Source of the DNA: Achromobacter xylosoxidans
GTDB lineage: Bacteria; Pseudomonadota; Gammaproteobacteria; Burkholderiales; Burkholderiaceae_B
DNA: 64,000 bases
Assembly (NCBI RefSeq): GCF_002192695.1
Contig: NZ_MTLG01000086.1
Coordinates: 186,001-250,000, forward strand
Reading direction: 5' to 3'
The position numbers and the translations under genes were made by a program. This document shows, piece by piece, positions 48,326 to 57,248 of the stretch (positions are counted from its first letter, which is position 1; each line of letters begins with the position of its first letter). The notes under the pieces were generated by a model, which was not told the origin of the DNA, made no database searches, and saw only the letters and a program-made list of their open reading frames with translations.

Positions 48326-49294
48326 CTACCAGTTCCAGTGCACGGGCTTGAGCCCGGCGACCGGCGAATCGAACACCGCCAGGCTGGAGCCATTGATGCA
48401 GCCCATATAGGCGGTCTTGCGGTCGGGGCCGCCGAACGCCAGGCTGGTGATGTTCTGCAGCCGCTTGCTATGGTTGTCGTAGACCATGGGGCGGCTCAGG
48501 CGGTTGGCGAGGTATTCGGCTTCCAGCCGGTCGATGTGCGCGGCGTCGCCGTCCTCCAGCATGAGCTGCTGTTCCCCTTTCGGGCTGACGCGTATGACCC
48601 GGTTGGAGACCACGCTGATCACCCAGATGTGACCCTCTTCATCGACCGCCATGCCATCGGGATAGGTGCCCTTGCCGAATTCCGTGATGACTGTGCGCTC
48701 GCCGAGGTCGCCGTTGGCGCCGATGCGAAAGCGCAGCAGGCGCCGGCCGAAGGTTTCGTTGACGTACAGGTGCGTGCCGTCCGGATCGGTGCGGCATTCG
48801 TTGGTCCAATGCACGTCCCGGGCCACGACGCGAGTGCCGTGTTCGTCGTGCACGGCGATGAAACCGTCGGCGATGTCGCGGCGGAACTGGTGGTCGCCGC
48901 GGCGCACGGTGCTGACGCAGATCCACAGGCGTTCGCGCTCGTCCAGCCAGACGAAGTTGACGCCGGGTAGCGCCACGCCGTCGATCTCCATGATGTAGGG
49001 CTCGGCCGTGCCGTCGCGCTGCACGCGCCAGACGCCGCCGTCGTCGGCCAGGTTGGCGACGGCAAACGAGCCGTCGCGCAGCAGCGCGAAGCCGTTGGGT
49101 ATCAGGCCGGGCTGGGCGCCGATCAGGCGCGCTTCGCCGTTGGGCAGGATGTGGCGTATGCCGCCGGCCTTGTCCGACACGTAGAGATCGCCCGCGGCCG
49201 TGCTCAGCACGCATTCGGGGCGGTTCAGATTGACGCCGGTCTCGCGCACCGCCGACAGGTCCAGGGCCGCGCGGCCATTCGATTTGCTGTCCAT
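48326..49294 (-). CDS. SMP-30/gluconolactonase-family protein
   Basis: A 322-residue six-bladed beta-propeller. NRPECVLSTAAGDLYVSD, PNGFALLRDGSFAVANL, HWTNECRTDPDGTHLYVNE and YPDGMAVDEEGHIWV are characteristic SGL-domain strands. These position the metal ligands (Glu, Asn, Asp). It would hydrolyse a lactone or an intramolecular ester. In this operon it could open a lactone form of the substrate before CoA activation; that is an inference. Confidence 0.85.
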   Translation of the reverse strand: MDSKSNGRAALDLSAVRETGVNLNRPECVLSTAAGDLYVSDKAGGIRHILPNGEARLIGAQPGLIPNGFALLRDGSFAVANLADDGGVWRVQRDGTAEPYIMEIDGVALPGVNFVWLDERERLWICVSTVRRGDHQFRRDIADGFIAVHDEHGTRVVARDVHWTNECRTDPDGTHLYVNETFGRRLLRFRIGANGDLGERTVITEFGKGTYPDGMAVDEEGHIWVISVVSNRVIRVSPKGEQQLMLEDGDAAHIDRLEAEYLANRLSRPMVYDNHSKRLQNITSLAFGGPDRKTAYMGCINGSSLAVFDSPVAGLKPVHWNW

Positions 49295-49303
49295 GGGGGC
49301 TCC

Positions 49304-50242
49304 TCAGCCGATCGCGCCGGCGGCCACGCCGTAGTCGTGCAGGCGCAGGCGCGGTCCCGCCTTCATCAGCTGGCCGGGCAGGCCGCGGCCGACGATGCCT
49401 TCCAGCCGCTGAGCCACCTTGATCAGCGCGCCCAGGTCGATGCCGCTGTCCACGCCCATCTCGTCGAGCAGGTAGACCAGGTCTTCGGTGCAGATGTTGC
49501 CGGTGGCGCCCGGCGCGAAGGGGCAGCCGCCCAATCCGGCCAGCGAGGACTCGTATGAGGTGATGCCGGCGCGCAGGCCTTCCACCACGTTCACCAGGCC
49601 GATGCCGCGCGTGTTGTGGAAGTGCAGCGAGATCTTGATGCCGGGATGGTCGGCCCGCAGCGTCTCGACCGTGTCGCGCACCAGCCGGGGCGTGGCCATG
49701 CCGGTGGTGTCGCCCAGCGTCACCGCATCGAAGCCCTGGCGCGCGAACTGATCGAAGATGGTCCGGATGCGGCCCAGGTCCACATTGCCTTCGAAGGGGC
49801 AGCCGAAGGCGACGGCAATGGCGCCCTTGCGCTTGATGGGGTGGTCCTGCAGCAGCTGCGCGATGTCCTCGATGTCGCGCAGCGACTGCTCGACCGGACG
49901 GTTCAGGTTCTTGGTGTTGTGGCTCTCGGTGGCGGACAGGAACACGACGATCTCGTCGGCCTGCGATTGCAGGGCGCGTTCGACGCCCTTGCGGTTGGGC
50001 GCCAGCGCGCCCAGCACGACGCCTGGGCGCTTGCGCACGCCTTGCAGGACTTCCTGCGCGTCGCGCATCTGCGGCACGGCGCGCGGCGAGACGAAGGAGG
50101 TGGCTTCGAAGTGCCGCACGCCGGCATCGATCAGCGCGTTCAGGATCTGGATTTTGGTGTCGGTGGGCACGAACTCGGACTCGATCTGCAGTCCGTCGCG
50201 CATGCCGACTTCCACGATTTCGACTCGGTCTGGAAGGCTCAC
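49304..50242 (-). CDS. HMG-CoA-lyase-family enzyme
   Basis: A 312-residue TIM-barrel lyase of the DRE-TIM superfamily. Visible motifs are VEVGMRDGLQ (R15-D16, the metal-binding start), TSFVSPRAVPQ, the metal-ligand LHFHNTRG, and GLGGCPFAPGATGNICTED, which carries the reactive cysteine. It cleaves 3-hydroxy-3-methylglutaryl-CoA or a similar 3-hydroxy-acyl-CoA into acetyl-CoA and a keto acid. GTG 50242 is the start that gives the standard N-terminus; the long upstream frame is not used. Confidence 0.9.
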   Translation of the reverse strand: MSLPDRVEIVEVGMRDGLQIESEFVPTDTKIQILNALIDAGVRHFEATSFVSPRAVPQMRDAQEVLQGVRKRPGVVLGALAPNRKGVERALQSQADEIVVFLSATESHNTKNLNRPVEQSLRDIEDIAQLLQDHPIKRKGAIAVAFGCPFEGNVDLGRIRTIFDQFARQGFDAVTLGDTTGMATPRLVRDTVETLRADHPGIKISLHFHNTRGIGLVNVVEGLRAGITSYESSLAGLGGCPFAPGATGNICTEDLVYLLDEMGVDSGIDLGALIKVAQRLEGIVGRGLPGQLMKAGPRLRLHDYGVAAGAIG

Positions 50243-50429
50243 GGCTTTCGTCTCCTGGCGCCCGGATCCTGTGCCCGCAAGGGCCTTGCACGGCGATGTC
50301 CGGGACATGGGTTGTCGGCACCATCTTCTGCGATGGTCCCAGGCAGGACAAATCGTGAATATTCGGCGGGGTATCGCGAAACGCGATGGCTCGGAACCCA
50401 CGCGTCGCGCATGGGCAGGCCGGCGCATC

Positions 50430-51332
50430 CTATTGCTGCGTTGCGGCTTCGGCGATCAGGTGATCCAGCAGCAGCCGGGCGGCGCCCGATAGCGATTCAT
50501 TGCTGCGCACGCACAATTTCAGCTGGCGCCTGGCCCAGGCATCGGTCAGCGGAATGATGCACAGCTCGTCGCATACGTAAGCGGACAGGGCTTTGGCGGG
50601 CACGATGCCGATACCCAGGTCGGCGCGCACCATGGATACCAGCGCGTCGTAGGAGGTGACCTGAAAGCGCAGCCGCAGGGAGCGGCTCATGGAGGCGGCT
50701 TCGCGCGTGAACAGATAGTTCGCGGCGCTGCCCCGGTGCATGCCGACATGGTCGTAGTCCAGGGTGTCGGCGAACGAGACCTGCCGGTGCCGCGACAGAG
50801 GGTGTCCGGAGGGCGCCACCAGCGCCATGACATCGCGGTGGTAGGGGAAGATGTCCAGCCCGTTCTCTTCGTCGGACTGTGTGTAGACGCCGATGTCGGC
50901 GGCGTTGTCGATCACGGCGCGGGTGACGCCGGAACTGACGGACTCTTCCAGGTCGATCTGCACGTTGGGGTGCCGCGTCAGGAAACGGCGCAATTCCATC
51001 GGCAGGAATTGCGCTATCGAAGACAGGTTGGCGGCGACGCGCACGCGGCCGCGCAGGCCGGTGGAGTAGTCGCGGATTTCGGCGGCCAGGTCCTGGGTCT
51101 GATGCAGCAAGGTGCGTGCGCGCCGCGCCAGCGCGCGCGCCGCGCTGGTGGGCTCCACGCCGCGCGCGTGGCGCTGGAACAGCGGCACGTCCAGGACGCG
51201 TTCGAGTTCGGACAGGCGTTTCGAAAGCGCTGATGGCGCGATATGTTCGCGCGCGGCCGCGGCGGCGATGCTGCCTTCTTCCAGCACGGCCAGGAACACC
51301 TGCAGCGTATATAGATCCAGACGAGGGGTCAT
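50430..51332 (-). CDS. LysR-family regulator of the catabolic cluster
   Basis: A 300-residue LysR protein. The HTH is MTPRLDLYTLQVFLAVLEEG and SALSKRLSELERVLDVPLFQ. It precedes the lyase gene on the same strand with 187 bases between, and no divergent partner exists. It probably activates the operon running to 43136 in response to the substrate or its CoA ester. Normal length. Confidence 0.88.
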   Translation of the reverse strand: MTPRLDLYTLQVFLAVLEEGSIAAAAAREHIAPSALSKRLSELERVLDVPLFQRHARGVEPTSAARALARRARTLLHQTQDLAAEIRDYSTGLRGRVRVAANLSSIAQFLPMELRRFLTRHPNVQIDLEESVSSGVTRAVIDNAADIGVYTQSDEENGLDIFPYHRDVMALVAPSGHPLSRHRQVSFADTLDYDHVGMHRGSAANYLFTREAASMSRSLRLRFQVTSYDALVSMVRADLGIGIVPAKALSAYVCDELCIIPLTDAWARRQLKLCVRSNESLSGAARLLLDHLIAEAATQQ

Positions 51333-51401
51333 GGGGAGTCGCGCATAGACACGTCCGCGAGGATAGCGGGTGTCTTGCGCGGCGGGCCTAGGGGATTACG
51401 C

Positions 51402-53045
51402 TTAGCCGATTTCCACCCAGCCGGACGTCGCGCCGCGCGCCAGCAGCTCGCCTGCGGTGGCCACCGCTATCCTGCCGTCGGCCGTTCCCAAGGCCAGTTT
51501 TTCCTCATGCGCATCCATCGCGTGGACCAGCGTCGGCATACCGTCCAGCCGCATCCTGGCGCGCAACCGGACTTCGCCCGAGGCGGCATCCAGCAGCAGC
51601 AGGCCGCCGTCCAGGAACGCGGCGGCGATCAGCCCGGGGCCGGGCATGAAGACGACCGCGCTGGCCGAGGCGGTGGTGGGATGCCGCCAGAGTTCACGGT
51701 CGCGGTCCAGCGGCTTGCGGTAGATGAAGCCGGCGCAGGCGACATTGACGGCAGGAGAGTAGTGCCGCCCGCTGATGACCAGGCCGGCGCCTTGCGCGTC
51801 GTCGACGTAGCAGCCGGCAAGTTCCATGGCGTGGCTGTCGGGTTTGCCGTTGGCCTTGAGCACCGGCCATAGCGGTTTGGCCTGGCCGTCGGGCATGACC
51901 ATGCACAGGCGCTTGGCCTCGTGGGAACTTGCAGGCGTGCCCTGCACGCAGAACAGCGACGGCGCGCCGCTGATGCGGAGGTAGTGATTGAAGCAGTCGT
52001 AGTGGCCCAGGTCCACGCGCCGTTCGGCGCCCGTGTGCAGGTTGCGCAGCAGGTCGCGCGCATTCCTGGCGGCGGGGACGCGGTTCCTGCGGCCCAGCAA
52101 TACGCCTTGCGACGAGGCCGAGAAGGTGTATTCGCCGTCGTACTCGCCGACGAGGTCCAGTCCTTGGCCGGTCAGGGCATACAGCCTGGCATCCTGGCGC
52201 CACATCATGCCGGGCCGCTTCGAGGGCTCCACGGCGTGTACATGGATGCCCGCCGCCCGGATGATCTCGGCGCCATGGCCGGCGCCGGAGTACATGGTGG
52301 CCAGGCCGTGTTCGATGTCATGGATTTCGAGCAGGCAGCCGCCGTGCGCCACCGCGATGCGCCTGGCGTCCAGCCATGCAAGATCATGGATGGCTGGGCG
52401 GTTCGCCAGTTGCGGCAATCCCAGCCATTGCGCGAGGCGGGCTTCAGCGGCCGGCGCGGGCCGATCTCCATCCGGGGCGATGGCGTCGCTCGACAGTTCC
52501 AGTTCGCGCGGTCTGGCATCGGACCAGGTTGCCGCGCCGTAGGGCGCGCGCACGACGAACAGCGTGCTGAAGGCGGCGTCGGGCGGCTCGTCGGGCAGGC
52601 CGGCCCATTCTTCATCCCACGGCCGCACCCAGGCCTCGATCCCATCGCCCGCCGGGTCGAAGGCGCAACGCGCGACTTCGGGAATGTTGTGGAAGAACCG
52701 CCGGGAGAGGCCACTGCACCAGTCCCAGGCCAGCAGGTCGCCCTCGAACAGGTAGCCGCCGTCGTAGCTGCCGGCGCCGATCGCGACCACGGGTTGAGTC
52801 GGATGGAAGGCGACGTCATTGATGGGATGGCGCAGCTCGTCGCAAGCCGCGAACGGGATGAGGCTGCCGCGGCGGTACAGCGCCACGCGGTAGCGCAGCG
52901 TCTGGCCGCCATACGCCGCGCGGGCGCGCGGGTTCGCGAGCAGGGGAAACTCGGAGGCCACGGCCGCGATTTCTCCTGCTGGGTCGAAGAACACTCCGGT
53001 AATCTTGCCGCTGCCTCGCAGCGGTGGATCGGCGATCATGGCCAT
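51402..53045 (-). CDS. WD40-like beta-propeller protein, unknown function
   Basis: A 547-residue protein. It has repeating strand patterns (GVFFDPAGEIAAVASE, INDVAFHPTQPVVAIGAGSY, ARCAFDPAGDGIEAW, IHDLAWLDARRIAVAHGGC and further), consistent with at least six propeller blades. No enzymatic signature, signal peptide or transmembrane segment is seen. Both flanks have unrelated genes, so it stands alone. It may be a scaffold for protein contacts; no function is recognised. Confidence 0.65.
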   Translation of the reverse strand: MAMIADPPLRGSGKITGVFFDPAGEIAAVASEFPLLANPRARAAYGGQTLRYRVALYRRGSLIPFAACDELRHPINDVAFHPTQPVVAIGAGSYDGGYLFEGDLLAWDWCSGLSRRFFHNIPEVARCAFDPAGDGIEAWVRPWDEEWAGLPDEPPDAAFSTLFVVRAPYGAATWSDARPRELELSSDAIAPDGDRPAPAAEARLAQWLGLPQLANRPAIHDLAWLDARRIAVAHGGCLLEIHDIEHGLATMYSGAGHGAEIIRAAGIHVHAVEPSKRPGMMWRQDARLYALTGQGLDLVGEYDGEYTFSASSQGVLLGRRNRVPAARNARDLLRNLHTGAERRVDLGHYDCFNHYLRISGAPSLFCVQGTPASSHEAKRLCMVMPDGQAKPLWPVLKANGKPDSHAMELAGCYVDDAQGAGLVISGRHYSPAVNVACAGFIYRKPLDRDRELWRHPTTASASAVVFMPGPGLIAAAFLDGGLLLLDAASGEVRLRARMRLDGMPTLVHAMDAHEEKLALGTADGRIAVATAGELLARGATSGWVEIG

Positions 53046-53148
53046 CCTGGTTTCCGCGATGCGCGCCGTCGGTCACGAATGCGGGCGCTGGGCCATGGGC
53101 AGGCGGGACGAGCTTATGCGTGGAGCGGCCGGGGGCGCCCCGCCGGAC

Positions 53149-53316
53149 TCATGTGCGAGCCCGGCTGGCTGCCGGCGTCTCCTTCTTTGCGCGCGGCTTG
53201 GGCGCGGATTTCGGGTCTTGGGCAGGAGCGTCGAACTCCTGTTTGTTGCGTTCGCCCCGGGGGGTGTTTTCCGGATGCGGCTTGGGAAAAGCCCAGGGCT
53301 TGGTTTTCTGATCCAT
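53149..53316 (-). CDS. Small basic hypothetical protein
   Basis: A 55-residue Lys/Pro/Ala-rich protein starting MDQKTKPWAFPKPHPEN, with an AAGGAG sequence 9 bases upstream of ATG 53316. A longer frame to 53484 adds a stretch with no ribosome-binding support. The composition suggests a disordered, nucleic-acid-associated peptide. It recurs, as far as I recall, in Bordetellaceae genomes without a known function. Confidence 0.55.
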   Translation of the reverse strand: MDQKTKPWAFPKPHPENTPRGERNKQEFDAPAQDPKSAPKPRAKKETPAASRART

Positions 53317-53514
53317 TGCATGTACTCCTTGCACAGGCGGAACAGTAGCATTAGCCGTGGCGCTGGGTAAGTGAGGGTTGACGTCAATATTCATCACATC
53401 GTGATTTTCAGGTGAAAAACGCGATGGATTCGACCCACTTCGGCCCGTTATGTTCCGCCCTGATGGATCAGGGCCTGTCAACACTGATAGGGAGTGTCAG
53501 TGCCGCCGCCGGTT

Positions 53515-54210
53515 CTAACCGGCTTCTGGCGCGTCTTCCAGCCAGATGCGGTCGAACTGTTCGCGCGCGTGGCGCGCCCAGTCGTCGATGGCGCTGCGCA
53601 CGTCGTCCGCGGTGGGCTTGCGGTCCGAGGGCAGATTGCCGCCCGTGACGGTACCCAGCGACGTGATGAGCAGTTCGTTGGTACTGGCATCGCGCAAGGC
53701 CGCTTCCAGCAGCAGGCGCGCGGACTGGTCGCGGTAGCCGGCGGCCTTGACGGTCTGGCCGATGACGAAGCCGATGGGGATGTACTCCATCATCCTGGGG
53801 TCGCGTTCGTTGCGGAAGGTGCCGGTAATGGCGGCGCTCAGGCGCAGCGCGTGCGGCGCGGGCTGGTTCAACAATTGATAACCCGCTTGCTGGAACTCGC
53901 GCCGGATCGCTTCGTTCAGGTAGGCCAGCACGCGTTCGCGCATGGCGTTGTCCTGCTTCATATCCAGCTCGTCGGGCCGGTCGCCCTGGATGTATTGCAC
54001 CGGCTCCAGGATGAGTTTCTTCTGGTATTGGCTGGCGATCGGCGGACCGGGGCGAACCCAGACCATGCCGGCGCTCCAATCGGGATCCTGCTTGAGCCGG
54101 CTTTGGTTTTCGCCCAGGGAGGTGGAGTAGTTCTGAGGCTTGGGCAGGTTAGTGCAGCCGGCAAGGCCGATCACCGCACAGCAGGCGGCCAGAGCGAGAC
54201 GGATCTTCAT
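53515..54210 (-). CDS. DUF3313 lipoprotein
   Basis: A 231-residue lipoprotein: signal peptide and lipobox LAGC (C19), followed by QNYSTSLGENQSRLKQDPDWS, where the mature domain begins. The DUF3313 fold is suggested by VLAYLNEAIRREFQQAGYQLLNQPAPHAL and EAALRDASTNELL. ATG 54210 gives the proper signal; the longer frame to 54477 is rejected. Cell-envelope attachment is likely, function unknown. Confidence 0.75.
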   Translation of the reverse strand: MKIRLALAACCAVIGLAGCTNLPKPQNYSTSLGENQSRLKQDPDWSAGMVWVRPGPPIASQYQKKLILEPVQYIQGDRPDELDMKQDNAMRERVLAYLNEAIRREFQQAGYQLLNQPAPHALRLSAAITGTFRNERDPRMMEYIPIGFVIGQTVKAAGYRDQSARLLLEAALRDASTNELLITSLGTVTGGNLPSDRKPTADDVRSAIDDWARHAREQFDRIWLEDAPEAG

Positions 54211-54479
54211 GTTCTTCTGTTCCTGAAAATGACGTTCGGCGCGGCGCACGGAAGGGCCGCGAGCGCGCCGGGGCGGCCCAATTATTGCTCTTTTTCGCGC
54301 CGCTCTTGCCGCCGCGGGCGGGGTGGAAAAACTGTTCCGCTGCAAAGCAGAATTCCATTTTGGGAAAACTGGAATGAAATCCCGTACCGGCCGAAAATTC
54401 CGTTTCGGGTAAGCCGTAATAGCGGCCGCGCAACGCCGCCGCAGGACTACGATGGACGAGTGAACATAGGGAGACAACT
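54211..54479. other. Intergenic region with short inverted repeats
   Basis: No gene is seen between the divergent DUF3313 lipoprotein and the small gene. CCGAAA-N6-TTTCGG (54391-54408) and ATTCCA-N12-TGGAAT (around 54351-54374) are symmetrical and could be regulator sites for either side. A T-rich patch (54288-54298) adds to a divergent promoter look. Confidence 0.35.
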
Positions 54480-54674
54480 ATGGACACCGCCAAGCAATGG
54501 TATGCCGCCGTCAAGGATTGGCAGCGGGCCCGCGACGAGCTCACCGCCGCGATCGCCGCGATCAAATGGCCGAACCCCACGCAGGGTTGCCTGGACACCT
54601 ACGATCGCGCCTACGCCAACGAAACCGGGGCGCGGGAACGCATGAACCAGGCGTACGAGCGCGTGCGACGATAG
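54480..54674 (+). CDS. Small helical hypothetical protein
   Basis: A 64-residue protein rich in Ala, Arg and Tyr (MDTAKQWYAAVKDWQRARDE). A GGGAG sequence 8 bases before the ATG makes it plausible. The 269 bases upstream contain no gene but two small inverted repeats. Function unknown. Confidence 0.6.
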   Translation: MDTAKQWYAAVKDWQRARDELTAAIAAIKWPNPTQGCLDTYDRAYANETGARERMNQAYERVRR

Positions 54675-54725
54675 CCGCGCGCATCCTCATCCGTGACCTT
54701 GGCGGGCATTGCTACACTGCCGCGC

Positions 54726-55214
54726 ATGACCGACCAACAACAGAAATTCATGATCAGGCCGGCCAGGCCCGAGGATGCCGTCTTGCTGGAAGACCTGCTG
54801 ATGCGCACCTACGAAAGCACGTGGATGCCGGAAATGACGGCGCAACGGGACCGGCAGTTCCGCGCCAGCGGCAAGACCGCCCAGTACGTGCGCACCAGGG
54901 GGAATCTGTTCATGGTCTGCGAAATCGACGGCGCGCTTGCAGGCATGGCGGATTGGGAGAACGACTTCATCTGGGCCTTGCACGTGCATCCCGCAAGGCA
55001 AGGCCAGGGCGCGGGCGGCGCCTTGCTGGCCTGGATGGAAGCGGCCATCCGCGCTGCGGGATTTGCGCGCGCGCGGCTGGAGACGGACTCTTTCAATACA
55101 CGCAGCCGCCAGTTCTACGGCAAGCACGGCTACGCCGAGATCGATACCTATCCCGACGAAGAATGGGACAGCGGCTTTACCACCATCCTGTTGGAAAAGC
55201 CGCTGCCAGCATGA
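54726..55214 (+). CDS. GNAT-family N-acetyltransferase
   Basis: A 162-residue acetyltransferase. Acetyl-CoA-binding motif A is seen as ALHVHPARQGQGAGGALLAW (Q/R-x-x-G-x-G/A), and motif B at the end as RQFYGKHGYAEIDTYPD. ATG 54726 gives an N-terminus directly before the first strand; an earlier ATG at 54693 is in frame. Substrate unknown; small-molecule or peptide amines are typical. Confidence 0.85.
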   Translation: MTDQQQKFMIRPARPEDAVLLEDLLMRTYESTWMPEMTAQRDRQFRASGKTAQYVRTRGNLFMVCEIDGALAGMADWENDFIWALHVHPARQGQGAGGALLAWMEAAIRAAGFARARLETDSFNTRSRQFYGKHGYAEIDTYPDEEWDSGFTTILLEKPLPA

Positions 55215-55310
55215 CACTTCTGGCTCCATGAAAAGAGCCTCGGCTGGTCCTGGAAATGGAGCCACGATGGCGGTATCTTGTGGTTTTCAGCCGCTACCGC
55301 CGAACCCGCC

Positions 55311-55943
55311 ATGTACCTGCCGTCCGCCTTTCGCGAAGACTCGCTCGAAGTCCAGCACGAATTCATCCGCGCCCATCCCCTGGGCGTGCTCACCACCAGC
55401 GGGGAGGGCGGGCTGATGGCGAATCACATTCCCTGTCTGCTGTATCCCGAAGGGCCGCATGGCGTACTGCGCCTGCATATGGCCCGCGCCAACCCGCAGC
55501 TTGCCGACCTGGCGGCGGGCCGCGAATGCCTGGTCGTTTTCCATGGCCCGCAGGCCTACGTCACGCCGTCGTGGTACCCGACCAAGGCCGAAACGCACAA
55601 GGTCGTGCCCACCTGGAACTTCGTCGCCGTGCACGCCTGGGGCACGCCTGTGATCCAGGACGATCCGGCCTGGCTGCGCGCCCAGCTGGACGCGCTGACC
55701 GACAGCCAGGAAAGGGCGCGCGCGCAACCCTGGCGCGTGGCCGACGCGCCGGCGGATTTCATCGCGGCCCAGATGCGCGCCATCATCGGCGTGGAAATTC
55801 CCATTGTGCGCATCGAGGGCAAATGGAAAGTCAGCCAGAACCGCACGCTAGCCGACAGGCGCGGCGTGGCCGAAGGCCTGGCGGGCGAGAACGGCGATGC
55901 CGTCATGGCTGGGCTGGTTGCCCGCCGCGGCGGGCTGGAGTAA
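55311..55943 (+). CDS. PaiB-like FMN-binding protein
   Basis: A 210-residue protein opening MYLPSAFREDSLEVQHEFIR, the start of the PaiB/FMN-binding negative regulator family. GVLTTSGEGGLMANHIPCLL and WYPTKAETHKVVPTWNFVAVHAWG are further family blocks. It is related to split-barrel flavoproteins; in Bacillus a relative represses sporulation and protease genes. The 3' end overlaps the convergent MFS gene by 41 bases. ATG 55311 was chosen over a GTG at 55278. Confidence 0.85.
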   Translation: MYLPSAFREDSLEVQHEFIRAHPLGVLTTSGEGGLMANHIPCLLYPEGPHGVLRLHMARANPQLADLAAGRECLVVFHGPQAYVTPSWYPTKAETHKVVPTWNFVAVHAWGTPVIQDDPAWLRAQLDALTDSQERARAQPWRVADAPADFIAAQMRAIIGVEIPIVRIEGKWKVSQNRTLADRRGVAEGLAGENGDAVMAGLVARRGGLE

Positions 55944-57171
55944 TCCGCCCCAGCGCGAAACAGGCGATGGCCGCGGCCTGCAGGCTGGCCGTCACGGCCA
56001 GGAACCAGAGCAGCGGCTGTCCGGCCTGTTCGGACCATGCCCGCAGCATGCCGAACAAGGCGGGCGCGAAAGCATAGGCGCCTTGCGACATGGCGACGAT
56101 CAGCGGCACCACGCGTTGCGTGTCCACGCGGGCGAACTCGGTCTGCGCGATCAGCGGCGGCAGCGAGGTCGCGTTCCCGATGCCCGAGCCGAACAGCAGC
56201 ACGCCCAGCCAGATGGCCCAGGCGTGCTCGGCGGCCAGCATCAGCACCAGCGAGCCGGCGATCTGGATGGCATAGGCCAGGCAGGCCACCTTGCGCCGGT
56301 CGGCACCGGCTGGCATCAGCCAACCGACCAGCGTGCGTCCGCCGATGGCCGCGGCCGTGGCCAGCCCCATGGCCAGGCCGGCGGTCTGCGCGCCCAGCAA
56401 GGGCGCCAGCATCGACAGCAGATGCGCGATCAGGCCGATCTGGGCGAACAGGCCCAGCGCCATGCCCGCGGCCAAGGTGAGGAAGGCCCGGTCGCGCCAA
56501 AGATTGGCTAGCGGCGCTGGCGACGCGGCCTGGATTGCCGCGGCAGGCGTCTGAGCCGCTGCGGATATGCCATCCGGCTCCTGGCCGAGCTGCTGCGGCG
56601 TGACGGCGAACACCTTGCGCGACAGCACGGCGATCACGACCACCATCGCCAGGCCCACCCACAGGGCGGCCTGGGCAAATCCCGCCTGGCCGATCAGGTA
56701 GACCCACAAGGGCGAAAACACGATGCCGCCGACGCTGGCGCCGTTGTAGGCCATGCCCAGCGCGGCGGGCCGGCGCTGCACGAACCAGGGCGAGATCAGC
56801 GCGTTGACGGCGGCGGCGCCCAGCGTCACCCAGCCCATGCCCGAGAACAGCGCGGCCGCGTACAACTGCCAGGGCTGCTCTGCCGTGGCCCAGCCGCCCA
56901 CGCCGAGCGCAAGCAGCACGGCGCCGCCCAAGGTGACGGCGGGCACGCCGCAGCGCCGGTACAGGCGCGGCAGGTTGGCGACGACCAAGGTGCCGCAAAG
57001 AAAGTGCAGGGTGACGGCGCCGGATACCAGCGCCACGCCCCAGCCGGTGCGCTGCGCCACCGCGTGCAGGAACACGGGCGGGCCGTAGAAGCCGACGCCC
57101 CAGCCGAAGACCGCCAGCGCAAAGGTGGCGTAAAGAACGGTCCAGCCGAAGAATTTCCGGGGGGTGCGCAT
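55903..57171 (-). CDS. MFS transporter
   Basis: A 422-residue protein with about 12 transmembrane helices; the N-terminus FFGWTVLYATFALAVFGWGV is characteristic of the MFS families in Burkholderiales related to CynX/monocarboxylate-like porters. ATG 57171 follows the usual short cytosolic start. It is divergent from an ArsR-type gene with 77 bases between. Its 3' end overlaps the PaiB-like gene by 41 bases. Substrate unknown. Confidence 0.85.
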   Translation of the reverse strand: MRTPRKFFGWTVLYATFALAVFGWGVGFYGPPVFLHAVAQRTGWGVALVSGAVTLHFLCGTLVVANLPRLYRRCGVPAVTLGGAVLLALGVGGWATAEQPWQLYAAALFSGMGWVTLGAAAVNALISPWFVQRRPAALGMAYNGASVGGIVFSPLWVYLIGQAGFAQAALWVGLAMVVVIAVLSRKVFAVTPQQLGQEPDGISAAAQTPAAAIQAASPAPLANLWRDRAFLTLAAGMALGLFAQIGLIAHLLSMLAPLLGAQTAGLAMGLATAAAIGGRTLVGWLMPAGADRRKVACLAYAIQIAGSLVLMLAAEHAWAIWLGVLLFGSGIGNATSLPPLIAQTEFARVDTQRVVPLIVAMSQGAYAFAPALFGMLRAWSEQAGQPLLWFLAVTASLQAAAIACFALGRITPARRGGQPAQP

Positions 57172-57248
57172 GGATGGATGTCCGGGCAAGCCGGCTGTCT
57201 TGTGGTGTTGAGCCGCAGTATGCTTGAGCTTGCACACAACACTTTGAT

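Noticed and set aside
48639..50351. 570-residue Arg-rich minus-strand frame
   Set aside because: Out-of-frame shadow of the SMP-30 and HMG-CoA-lyase-type genes; composition is not protein-like.
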